Assembly: GCF_041320605.1 (NCBI RefSeq)
Contig: NZ_CP166679.1
Span: 930,001-994,000 of the forward strand
Direction: 5' to 3'
Length of the DNA stretch: 64,000 nucleotides
Origin: Arenibacter antarcticus
GTDB taxonomy: Bacteria > Bacteroidota > Bacteroidia > Flavobacteriales > Flavobacteriaceae
The notes under the pieces were generated by a model that had not been told where the DNA came from, did no database searches, and saw only the letters and a program-made list of their open reading frames with translations. The translations under genes were made by a program, and so were the position numbers. Positions 27,746-35,619 of this stretch are shown here, piece by piece. Position 1 is the stretch's first letter, and every line of letters begins with the position of its first letter.

Positions 27746-29605
27746 CTACAAATAATATTTTTGTGACTTCTTATTCTCCCTGTATGATTTTAGGGACTGC
27801 TTAACGGCATCTTTCTCCGATACTTCTGCTACGGCAACATCCCACCAGGCAAATCCCGGAACTGCCTTTTTCCTATCCACCTCTATATAAATTAAGGTCG
27901 TTGTTTCTATGGTTTTGGCTTTTTTTAGGGCGGCATTAAATTCCTTCAAGTTTTTAGTTTTAATAACATGGGCACCCATACTTGCAGCATTGGCAGCATA
28001 ATCTACAGGCAACAGCTCCCCATCTAACTGATGGGTATCCTCGTTTCTGTATCGGTAATAGGTCCCAAATCCTTCACTACCCAAGGAACTGGATAAGCTT
28101 CCAATGCTAGAATACCCGTCGTTGTTCAATAGAATGATGGTCAGTTTTTGTTTCTCTTGTATAGAGGTAACTATTTCTTGGGACATCATTAGGTAGCTTC
28201 CGTCACCGACCATTACATAGATTTCGCTATTTGGCCTCGCCATTTTTGCTCCCAGACCGCCTGCAATCTCATAGCCCATACAGGAATACCCATATTCTAG
28301 GTGAAACCCTTTAGGATCTCTGGTGCGCCATAGTTTATGAAGGTCTCCGGGTAGGCTACCTGCTGCACAGACCACAATATCTTCTGCATCGGAAAAGGTA
28401 TTCACTGCGCCTATTACTTCTCCTTGAAAAGCCGGAATCTCATTTTTCTCTGCATAAATTTCCGAAACAAAACTGTCCCAACTTTTAGTGTACTCCTCCA
28501 CTTTTTGGCGATATTCTTTATCGACCTTAAATTGGGAGAGCTCTCTTTCCATAACTTCTAATATAGCCTTGGCATCCCCTACCAATGGAAGAGCCCCGTG
28601 TTTAAAGGAGTCGAATTCAGAAATATTGATATTTATAAATTGCACCTCTGGGTCTTGAAAAGCCGATTTGGAAATAGTGGTGAAATCGCTATATCGGGTT
28701 CCAATACCGATAACCACATCGGCCTCCTTGGCAATGGCAATTGCTCCTGGGGTGCCGGTTACGCCCACTGCACCTAAGTTCTGCGGTTCATTAAAATCCA
28801 GGGATCCTTTGCCTGCAAAGGTTTCTGCAACGGGAATCCCAGTGGTATTGACCAATTTTTTTAAGATTTCTGTAGCCCCGCTATAAATGGCTCCACCACC
28901 TGCAATAATTAGTGGGCGCTTGCTGTTTTTAATTAGCGAAATGGCCCTTTCCAAGAGTCTCTGATCGGGCATGGGTCTTCCGATATACCACACCCGTTTC
29001 CTGAACATTTCCTCTGGAAAATCATAGGCTTCCGCCTGAACATCTTGTGGTAGGCAAAGGGTAACTGCACCGGTTTCCGAAGGGGAGGTAAGTACCCGCA
29101 TCACTTCGGGTAATGCCGTAATAAGTTGTTCTGGTCTATTAATTCTATCCCAATATTTGGAAACAGGCTTAAAAGCATCGTTAACAGAAATGTCCTGTGT
29201 ATGGCCAGATTCCAGCTGTTGCAATACCGGAGCTACCTGTCTTGTTGCAAAAATATCCCCTGGAAGCAGCAATACCGGGATTCTATTGATCGTAGCTGCG
29301 GCGGCACCGGTAATCATATTGGTAGCTCCCGGACCTATAGATGAGGTACAAACAAAAGTCTGCAATCTATTTTTCACTTTGGCAAAGGCCGCTGCGGTAT
29401 GTACCATTCCCTGTTCGTTTCTGGAAACATAAAACGGGAAATCTGGGTTTTGGTGTAAAGCCTGTCCTATTCCTGCTACATTCCCATGTCCGAAAATACC
29501 TAGACAACCCGCGAAAAAACGATTTTGTTCCCCATCGCGTTCCACATATTGATTTTTTAGATATTCTATAGTTGCCTGGCTAACAGTAAGTCTTTTTGTT
29601 TTCAT
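27746..29605 (-). CDS. iolD: 3D-(3,5/4)-trihydroxycyclohexane-1,2-dione hydrolase
   Basis: The 619-residue thiamine-diphosphate enzyme has the catalytic Glu in RNEQGMVHTAAAFAK, the central domain GGGAIYSGA and the ThDP/Mg motif GDGSYLMMSQEIV ending in LLNNDGYSSIGSL. Length matches IolD (about 620-640). It opens the inositol-derived ring to 5-deoxy-D-glucuronate, the committed step, so this gene is the strongest marker for a true inositol pathway. It follows iolC after 10 bases. Confidence 0.97.
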   Translation of the reverse strand: MKTKRLTVSQATIEYLKNQYVERDGEQNRFFAGCLGIFGHGNVAGIGQALHQNPDFPFYVSRNEQGMVHTAAAFAKVKNRLQTFVCTSSIGPGATNMITGAAAATINRIPVLLLPGDIFATRQVAPVLQQLESGHTQDISVNDAFKPVSKYWDRINRPEQLITALPEVMRVLTSPSETGAVTLCLPQDVQAEAYDFPEEMFRKRVWYIGRPMPDQRLLERAISLIKNSKRPLIIAGGGAIYSGATEILKKLVNTTGIPVAETFAGKGSLDFNEPQNLGAVGVTGTPGAIAIAKEADVVIGIGTRYSDFTTISKSAFQDPEVQFININISEFDSFKHGALPLVGDAKAILEVMERELSQFKVDKEYRQKVEEYTKSWDSFVSEIYAEKNEIPAFQGEVIGAVNTFSDAEDIVVCAAGSLPGDLHKLWRTRDPKGFHLEYGYSCMGYEIAGGLGAKMARPNSEIYVMVGDGSYLMMSQEIVTSIQEKQKLTIILLNNDGYSSIGSLSSSLGSEGFGTYYRYRNEDTHQLDGELLPVDYAANAASMGAHVIKTKNLKEFNAALKKAKTIETTTLIYIEVDRKKAVPGFAWWDVAVAEVSEKDAVKQSLKSYRENKKSQKYYL

Positions 29606-29615
29606 GATCTTTTTA

Positions 29616-30629
29616 TTAAAATCCGCCTTTTTCAGCTATAAATCTCATAGATTCCTTTAAAGTGGGCATAAAATTGGCACATCCTTTTTTGGTCACTAGC
29701 TGTGCCCCACTGGCATTCCCCATTCGGCACGCCTTCCATAGGTCCCAACCTTGAAGAATCCCATATAAAAATCCGCTTGCAAAAGCATCTCCCGCTCCCA
29801 AAACATTTAGCACCTCAACAGGAAATCCGTCTACCTGCTGGGCCACTCCATCCTTATGATAAATAGTGGCCCCTTTTTCCCCTTGCTTTACAATCAATGT
29901 TTCTATCCCCGATGCAAGAAGTTGTTTTATGGAGGCCGATATATCCCCCTTAATTTCCGGTGCAGAAATCTGCTGATCTTTAATCGTAACTTGGGAAGCA
30001 TGGCTCATGGTTGCTGCCAAAATTTCCTCTTCAGTACCAATCGCAATTTTTACCCTAGGCAGAATTGCCCTAACGGTAAGTCCAAATGCCCGATAATCAT
30101 GCCATTGGTCCGCTCTAAAGTCGAGATCCAACACTACATCTACCTTATTCTTATTGGCAATTTCAGTAGCGTAAAAGGTGGCACTTCTTGTAGGCTCTAC
30201 ATTAAGCGCGGTACCGTTTATCAATAATATTTTATGCTCGGGTATGCGGGCCTTGTCTACATCATCTATATCAACTTGACTATCGGCAGCATTATCCCGA
30301 TAATAAACTAGTGGGAATTTATCCGGAGGTTCTATTCCCAAAACAACAGCACTACTCCTAGTCCCATTTTTCACTGGAATAAATTGGGTATTTACCCCTT
30401 CTTCATTTAAAAAATCGAGAATAAAATCGCCTACCTTATCATTTCCAACGGCTGTCAACAGACTCGCGTTAACCCCCAATCTTGCACAGCCTACGGCAAT
30501 ATTTAGGGGAGAACCTCCCACAAAGGCATCAAATCCTTTAATTTCGCTGAACGGAGCTCCTATATTTTGCGAATACAGATCAATGGACGACCTCCCAAAA
30601 GTGATGACATCAAATTTTTTCTTGTCCAT
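29616..30629 (-). CDS. iolC: 5-dehydro-2-deoxygluconokinase
   Basis: The 337-residue PfkB-family kinase has the N-terminal VITFGRSSIDLYSQN and GGSPLNIAVGCARLG (substrate site) and the C-terminal NVLGAGDAFASGFLYG (catalytic Asp and anion hole). It phosphorylates 5-dehydro-2-deoxy-D-gluconate. It is single-domain, unlike the IolC proteins fused to an aldolase-like domain in some proteobacteria; here the aldolase is a separate gene (31525-32466). The gap to iolB is 3 bases. Confidence 0.95.
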   Translation of the reverse strand: MDKKKFDVITFGRSSIDLYSQNIGAPFSEIKGFDAFVGGSPLNIAVGCARLGVNASLLTAVGNDKVGDFILDFLNEEGVNTQFIPVKNGTRSSAVVLGIEPPDKFPLVYYRDNAADSQVDIDDVDKARIPEHKILLINGTALNVEPTRSATFYATEIANKNKVDVVLDLDFRADQWHDYRAFGLTVRAILPRVKIAIGTEEEILAATMSHASQVTIKDQQISAPEIKGDISASIKQLLASGIETLIVKQGEKGATIYHKDGVAQQVDGFPVEVLNVLGAGDAFASGFLYGILQGWDLWKACRMGNASGAQLVTKKGCANFMPTLKESMRFIAEKGGF

Positions 30630-30632
30630 TTT

Positions 30633-31514
30633 TCAATTTTTGGTGTTGTTCATTTCAGCCGTTACCAAGGGCAATCTTTTATCTTTTGAGGTCCAGGAAT
30701 CATATATCCATTCATGGTCGGGGTCGGTAGTATTGGCGAGACATTGGTCAGTACCCGCTAAAAAATTTAGATAGTAACAATGAAAACCGTGTTCTGCCAC
30801 CACAGGGTGGAATCCTTTGGGAATCATCACCACATCATTGTGTCTTGGCCTTACAATCTCGTCCAAAGACCTGTCTTTGGTATACACTTGTTGAATGGCA
30901 TAGGCTTCCGGTTTTTGGAACTTATAAAAATAGGTTTCCTCCTGGATGGGTTCCAATACATTTCCCTGATCGTCCAACCTTCGCTCATCGTGTTTATGAG
31001 CTGGAAAGGAACTCCAATTTCCAGAAGGCGTATATACTTCACGAACTACAATTTTGCTGCAACCAAATCCTGGAGGAACTAGGTCATTAAACTGCCTAGT
31101 GGCATTGTCTCCCCCGAAAATAACTACTGGGGTTACTTCCGGGGTCACAAATTTCGCCGGAAAATCCTCATTAGTTTTGCACCATCCATAGGCAATATCC
31201 AAAGTATCGCTCATTGCCGTTAAGGTAAATGTGGTGTTTCGAGACAAGTAAAGTGTGTGGGCAATTCCACTAAAAACATCTTTTCTACCGTTTTTGGTCT
31301 CCCAATTACCTGGGTCACTTTCCACCTTAAAATTCCCTCCCAATAGAACGATCACCATTTCATTATCTTGGGTATTGTGTTGCCAAGTTTCCCCTTTATT
31401 CATAAGCCTGGCCTCAAAATTAAGGTAGTTCCAATTTGCTGTTTTTGGCGTAATATGATGATAGACTTGTGTATTGGATTTTGCTTTTACCTGCAAAGAA
31501 GACCGATGTTCCAT
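30633..31514 (-). CDS. iolB: 5-deoxy-glucuronate isomerase
   Basis: This 293-residue bicupin matches IolB. The metal site is in FPAHKHDERR with the later EETYFYKF, and GFHPVVAEHGFHCYYLNFLAG forms the C-terminal part. It isomerises 5-deoxy-D-glucuronate to 5-dehydro-2-deoxy-D-gluconate. Length is slightly above the usual 265-275 residues. It lies 10 bases downstream of the aldolase gene. Confidence 0.95.
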   Translation of the reverse strand: MEHRSSLQVKAKSNTQVYHHITPKTANWNYLNFEARLMNKGETWQHNTQDNEMVIVLLGGNFKVESDPGNWETKNGRKDVFSGIAHTLYLSRNTTFTLTAMSDTLDIAYGWCKTNEDFPAKFVTPEVTPVVIFGGDNATRQFNDLVPPGFGCSKIVVREVYTPSGNWSSFPAHKHDERRLDDQGNVLEPIQEETYFYKFQKPEAYAIQQVYTKDRSLDEIVRPRHNDVVMIPKGFHPVVAEHGFHCYYLNFLAGTDQCLANTTDPDHEWIYDSWTSKDKRLPLVTAEMNNTKN

Positions 31515-31524
31515 TGTGTTATTT

Positions 31525-32466
31525 TTAATGTTTTAATTGACTTGATTTTCCAGTGGCTTTGAACAGATCGAATTTCTCCAGCATAAATTTCTCATATTCT
31601 TCCATATAGACCTTCCCTGGGATTACTGGATCAAAAAGCTCTGGAATGTCTCTGAAAAATTCCCTATGCACTCGGGTCCATAAAAGTCTAGTATCCGTAG
31701 CAATATTGATTTTGCACACGCCAAAGGCGATAGATTGTACGATTTCATCAGCAGGGACCCCGGAGGCATCCTCTCTTAATTCCCCACCTGCTTTATTAAT
31801 TCGGTCTATTTCCACTAAATTAACCGCCGACCCCCCGTGCAATACAATGGGGAAATTTGGTAATCGACTTTGAATCTCTTTCAATATGTTAAACTGTATG
31901 CCTTTACCTCCAGAAAATTTATAGGCCCCATGACTGGTCCCTACGGCCACGGCCAAACTATCACAACCAGTGAGCGCCACAAACTCCTCTACTTGGGACG
32001 GCTGGGTATATTTTGCCAATTCCTCTGCGACAGACATATCGTCCTCCACCCCGCTAAGCACTCCCAACTCTGCTTCCACCACTACGCTGGATGCATGAGC
32101 CTTCTTTACTACGGTTCTTGTTTTCGCCACATTGGTCACGAAATCTTCATGGGAAGCATCGATCATTACCGATTGATAGTTACCTGATGCGATGGCATCC
32201 AACGCATGGGTTTCATCCCCGTGATCTAGATGAACGGCATAACTTACTTTGGGATATATTTTTACAGCCCCCTTTATCATAGCCTCCAACATCCTTGGAT
32301 CCGCGTAATTCCTGGCGGCAGGGGTAAGTTGTACTATAAAAGGAGCATCGGCCTTTTCACCGGCACTAAATAGAGCATGTACCTGCTCCATCGTAAAAAC
32401 ATTTACTGCGGGAATGGCGTATTTGCCATAACAATTTTCGTAAAATACTTTAGGAGAAACCCGCAT
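31525..32466 (-). CDS. class II aldolase for the inositol pathway (IolJ-like)
   Basis: The 313-residue class II fructose-bisphosphate aldolase-family protein has the zinc-site VHLDHGDE (near residue 80), MIDASHEDF, VEAELG, GTSHGAYKF and VLHGGSAV. As first gene of the inositol operon it should cleave 6-phospho-5-dehydro-2-deoxy-D-gluconate into dihydroxyacetone phosphate and malonate semialdehyde, the IolJ reaction. A general fructose-bisphosphate aldolase function cannot be excluded by sequence alone. A LacI-type operator lies 94 bp upstream of the start. Confidence 0.88.
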   Translation of the reverse strand: MRVSPKVFYENCYGKYAIPAVNVFTMEQVHALFSAGEKADAPFIVQLTPAARNYADPRMLEAMIKGAVKIYPKVSYAVHLDHGDETHALDAIASGNYQSVMIDASHEDFVTNVAKTRTVVKKAHASSVVVEAELGVLSGVEDDMSVAEELAKYTQPSQVEEFVALTGCDSLAVAVGTSHGAYKFSGGKGIQFNILKEIQSRLPNFPIVLHGGSAVNLVEIDRINKAGGELREDASGVPADEIVQSIAFGVCKINIATDTRLLWTRVHREFFRDIPELFDPVIPGKVYMEEYEKFMLEKFDLFKATGKSSQLKH

Positions 32467-32559
32467 CTATATTCTTATTTATTGACCATTAGAGCCATAA
32501 CTGCCTCTCCAAATAACAACAAATAATTGACCCTCCGAAGAAAACCCATTCAAAACTCT

Positions 32560-32575
32560 ATGCAAAGGTTTGCAT
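32560..32575 (-). promoter_or_regulatory. LacI-type operator of the inositol operon (site B)
   Basis: The palindrome ATGCAAA-GG-TTTGCAT lies between the lacI-type gene stop (32610) and the start of the aldolase gene (32466), 94 bp upstream of the latter. The surrounding AAAACTC and TAA bases are identical to site C in front of SusC pair 3, which extends the shared sequence to 26 bases (32551-32576 region). Repression of the operon by the adjacent LacI-family regulator is the natural reading. Confidence 0.8.
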
Positions 32576-32609
32576 AACACAAGGCAAACTTATCCGCCCT
32601 GCATCCTTG

Positions 32610-33635
32610 TTAATTCGCTTTTGAAGAGCTGCGGATTACGAGTTCTGGTATAAAGATTTCTTTGCGATATTCCAAAACGGTATCGGGGCTATTTAAATGG
32701 CTGAGTAAAATTCTCGCGGAAAGCATGCCAATACTATAAACTGGTTGCCAAACAGTAGACAAAGGCGGAGTAAAAAAGGAGGAATGGGGTTCATCATCAA
32801 AGCCAAGTATGGAAATATCTTCGGGTATCCTTAGTCCCATTTTTTTGGCTACGTGCATAGCAGAGATTGCAATATTATCGTTCATTGCAAAAATTGCATC
32901 AGGCGGATTATCCAATTGGATCAATTTTTTGGCCGGTTTAGATCCATCTTTATGTGAGAATCCAGGAACATGCACAATATACTCTTCCCTTATAGGCATA
33001 TTATTCTTTTTTAAGGCATCCAAATACCCGTTTAGCCTATGCCCTGTGGTACTCAAGTTTAGGGGGCCACCAAGGTGTGCTATATTTTTACATCCGGTAG
33101 CGATTAGGTATTCTACGGCTTGGAAGGCCCCTGAATAATCGTCCACCAACACCTTATCGGCTTCGAGTCCGGGACAATCCCTATCAAATACTACTACGGG
33201 GATGCCATTTTTTTGAAGCTTGCGCAAATGATCAAAATTCTCCGTCTCTGATGAAGTTGACACCAACACCCCGTCTATTTGCATATTCATTAATTTCTTA
33301 ACGAGAACCACCTCCTCATCATAGGATTCATTGGACAAACAGATCATAATATTATAATCCGATTTTCCCACAACGTCCTGTATTCCAGTAATAATAGCTG
33401 AGAAAAAATGACTGGTAATTTCTGGCACTATAACGCCGATGGTGTTCGATTTTCTATGCAGGAGACTCAGAGCCAATAAATTGGGCTGATAATCCCATTT
33501 CTCTGCCAATGCCCTAACGGCATCCTTAGTTTCCTTTCTTAAGCCGGGATGATCTTTTAAGGCCCTGGAAACAGTAGAAGGGGAAATATTGAGTTCGCTT
33601 GCGATATCGGTAATTGTTACGCGATTCTTGTTCAT
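32610..33635 (-). CDS. LacI-family transcriptional regulator, probable inositol regulator
   Basis: The 341-residue protein has an N-terminal LacI helix-turn-helix (TITDIASELNISPSTVSRAL, residues about 7-26) and a hinge helix (QPNLLALSLL). Its periplasmic-binding-protein-like sensor domain contains IGVIVPEITSHFF and ISILGFDDEPHSSFFTPPLSTV. Proteins of this type bind palindromes like the ATGCAAA-N2-TTTGCAT sites found at 4049, 32560 and 38651. It lies directly upstream of the inositol operon on the same strand, so an inositol-derived metabolite is the likely inducer. No copy of the palindrome was seen in front of its own gene. Confidence 0.9.
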   Translation of the reverse strand: MNKNRVTITDIASELNISPSTVSRALKDHPGLRKETKDAVRALAEKWDYQPNLLALSLLHRKSNTIGVIVPEITSHFFSAIITGIQDVVGKSDYNIMICLSNESYDEEVVLVKKLMNMQIDGVLVSTSSETENFDHLRKLQKNGIPVVVFDRDCPGLEADKVLVDDYSGAFQAVEYLIATGCKNIAHLGGPLNLSTTGHRLNGYLDALKKNNMPIREEYIVHVPGFSHKDGSKPAKKLIQLDNPPDAIFAMNDNIAISAMHVAKKMGLRIPEDISILGFDDEPHSSFFTPPLSTVWQPVYSIGMLSARILLSHLNSPDTVLEYRKEIFIPELVIRSSSKAN

Positions 33636-33846
33636 AATGGGGTGCTATTTTTTACTCCTTCCTTGGTTAACACTACAAACCTATTTGGTTAATATCTAAC
33701 CAAGCAGCAATTTGACTGAAGGCTGATGTACATTTCAAAACAAAATACAATAAAAAATATTGATCTAATTTATACCACCCCAAGGTAAGAAGGAAAAGAT
33801 AAGAACTCCTAATAAAAACATTTGGCAATAAGAAATTGAAGAAAAT

Positions 33847-33879
33847 AAAAAGGCAGGTGTTTTGAACACCTGCCTTTTT
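33847..33879 (-). terminator. bidirectional terminator after SusC/SusD pair 3
   Basis: A perfect 15-bp stem, AAAAAGGCAGGTGTT (33847-33861) with AACACCTGCCTTTTT (33865-33879), has a 3-nt loop. It lies 37 bases after the SusD stop and gives T-tracts on both strands. Confidence 0.9.
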
Positions 33880-33915
33880 ATCTCAAACTAATAAAATTAT
33901 AAATCGAAAACTTGT

Positions 33916-35601
33916 TTAATATCCTGCATTTTGAATCAAATAACCATCAAGAATAGAGGCGCCATCAACGGCACTTTGAGGAATTGGCATAAGTCGTTTT
34001 TGCGGATCAGAATTTGTTTTTTCGGTATATGAGTCCTCATATTTCCCAAAACGGATCATATCTGTCCGCCTTTGAAATTCCCAATAAAATTCAAAGCCAC
34101 GTTCACGGTACAAAATATCGAGGTCCATTGTCAGCAGTGCAGGAGCAGTATGCCTTGCTGTTCTGGAGGCCCTAACGAAATTAACATCGGCCAAAGCACT
34201 GCCAGCATCTCCTTTCCGCAATTGCGCTTCTGCACGCATTAGGTATATATCCGCATAACGTAGGACCACTAAATCTGCCTGTCCTTTATTTCTCCCAGAA
34301 TCTGAAGTTTTGCTGAATTCATATTTTTCTACCCTATATCCATTACTATGGGAGCTATTGGTTGTGAAATCAACTTCTAAAGTATGAAAAACAGGATCAC
34401 CTACATCTGACCTACGATTTTTCACCAAATCAACTACATATTTATCACCTTCACATCGCTCAAAAGGATCTCCATTTTGATCATGTTGCAACCCGTATAA
34501 TAGTCCCCTATAAATACCTCTGTCCGCTTCAAAATCTGCTGCACTCACACATCCAGGTTCATTTATTAAATTATCCTTATGAAATCGGGGATCAGCATCT
34601 GCTGGATCCACATCGCCATAAGCATCTACCCAAGTTTGATAAAAATCCGAAGTAATAGCAGGACCATCGGTTCCATTTGCTTTGGGAAATTCCGGTAGCG
34701 GATAAAAGTCTCCAGACATAGAAAAATAAGCCATCCGATTATGACCATCCAGATCTGGACGTTGGTCGATAGCAAAAATCAGTTCTTTGTTGGTATGGTT
34801 TTCGTCATCAAAGATTTCAAAATATTCTGCAGAAAGGGTATGCTCACCAGAATTAATTACCTGGTCGGTATATTGAATTACTGCATCCATATCTGCGGGG
34901 CTGAAATTAGGTGTTCCGTAAGGATCTCTATATACGGCAGCATTTAAATAAATTCTTGCCAATAATGCCTGCACCCCTGTTTTTGTCATTCTACCCGGCC
35001 CTACTGCCGTAGTTGTTGACAGCTCCGGTTCAACTGCCTTCAGTTCACTTATTAAATAATCAACCGCTTCACTCCCTCTTAGTATTACCGATTGATCATC
35101 AATATTATCCTTAACAAACACAAGACCAAATGCGTCTAATAAAATATGGTTATAAAGTGCTCTCATTGCCTTGGCTTCCGCCAAATAAACCACCGCCTGA
35201 GGGTTTGTTTCTGTTAAAGGGGCCAAAGCATTTATTGCACTTACCGATCTGGCTATATGCTTGGTGACCCCGTTCCAAACGTCCTTCATAATGGCATTCC
35301 CCGGAGTCATAGCATGACGGTATAAATCTGAAAATTTTCCACCATCGCCCCAGTCGGTACCACCTCTATAAGGCAATATTGCTTCATCTGTAGAGATTTC
35401 CTGCATGGCAAAATATATAGTGTGCCTATAAATGTCATTATTTGCATTTGCATACACAGGAGCTATAGCTGCAACAGCTTCATCAATACCTTCGGTACTA
35501 GGATTCAAAGATTCGTCCAAAACATTCTCTTCAAGATCCGTACAATTCCAATTCAATAATATGCTGCCAAACAACAATGCTAATTTTATCTTGTTTTTCA
35601 T
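33916..35601 (-). CDS. SusD/RagB-type surface lipoprotein (pair 3)
   Basis: The 561-residue protein has a lipoprotein-like signal whose Cys 20 is preceded by NWN (LLNWNC), an atypical lipobox, followed by acidic residues. The family body shows LAEAKAMRALYNHILLDAFG, TKTGVQALLARIYLNAAVY, RYADIYLMRAEAQLRKGDAGSA (split here across about 455-475) and the C-terminal LYRERGFEFYWEFQRRTDMIRFGKYE. It lies 18 bases after its SusC. The pair carries the same operator as the inositol operon, so its ligand may be inositol-containing (for example an inositol phosphate or a glycosyl-inositol); this is inference. Confidence 0.93.
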   Translation of the reverse strand: MKNKIKLALLFGSILLNWNCTDLEENVLDESLNPSTEGIDEAVAAIAPVYANANNDIYRHTIYFAMQEISTDEAILPYRGGTDWGDGGKFSDLYRHAMTPGNAIMKDVWNGVTKHIARSVSAINALAPLTETNPQAVVYLAEAKAMRALYNHILLDAFGLVFVKDNIDDQSVILRGSEAVDYLISELKAVEPELSTTTAVGPGRMTKTGVQALLARIYLNAAVYRDPYGTPNFSPADMDAVIQYTDQVINSGEHTLSAEYFEIFDDENHTNKELIFAIDQRPDLDGHNRMAYFSMSGDFYPLPEFPKANGTDGPAITSDFYQTWVDAYGDVDPADADPRFHKDNLINEPGCVSAADFEADRGIYRGLLYGLQHDQNGDPFERCEGDKYVVDLVKNRRSDVGDPVFHTLEVDFTTNSSHSNGYRVEKYEFSKTSDSGRNKGQADLVVLRYADIYLMRAEAQLRKGDAGSALADVNFVRASRTARHTAPALLTMDLDILYRERGFEFYWEFQRRTDMIRFGKYEDSYTEKTNSDPQKRLMPIPQSAVDGASILDGYLIQNAGY

Positions 35602-35619
35602 ATCTAATTTTATTTTTTA

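Noticed and set aside
31525-32466. Housekeeping fructose-bisphosphate aldolase (fbaA)
   Set aside because: Family similarity alone allows it, but the first position in a complete inositol operon makes an IolJ-type role more likely; the symbol was left empty for this reason.
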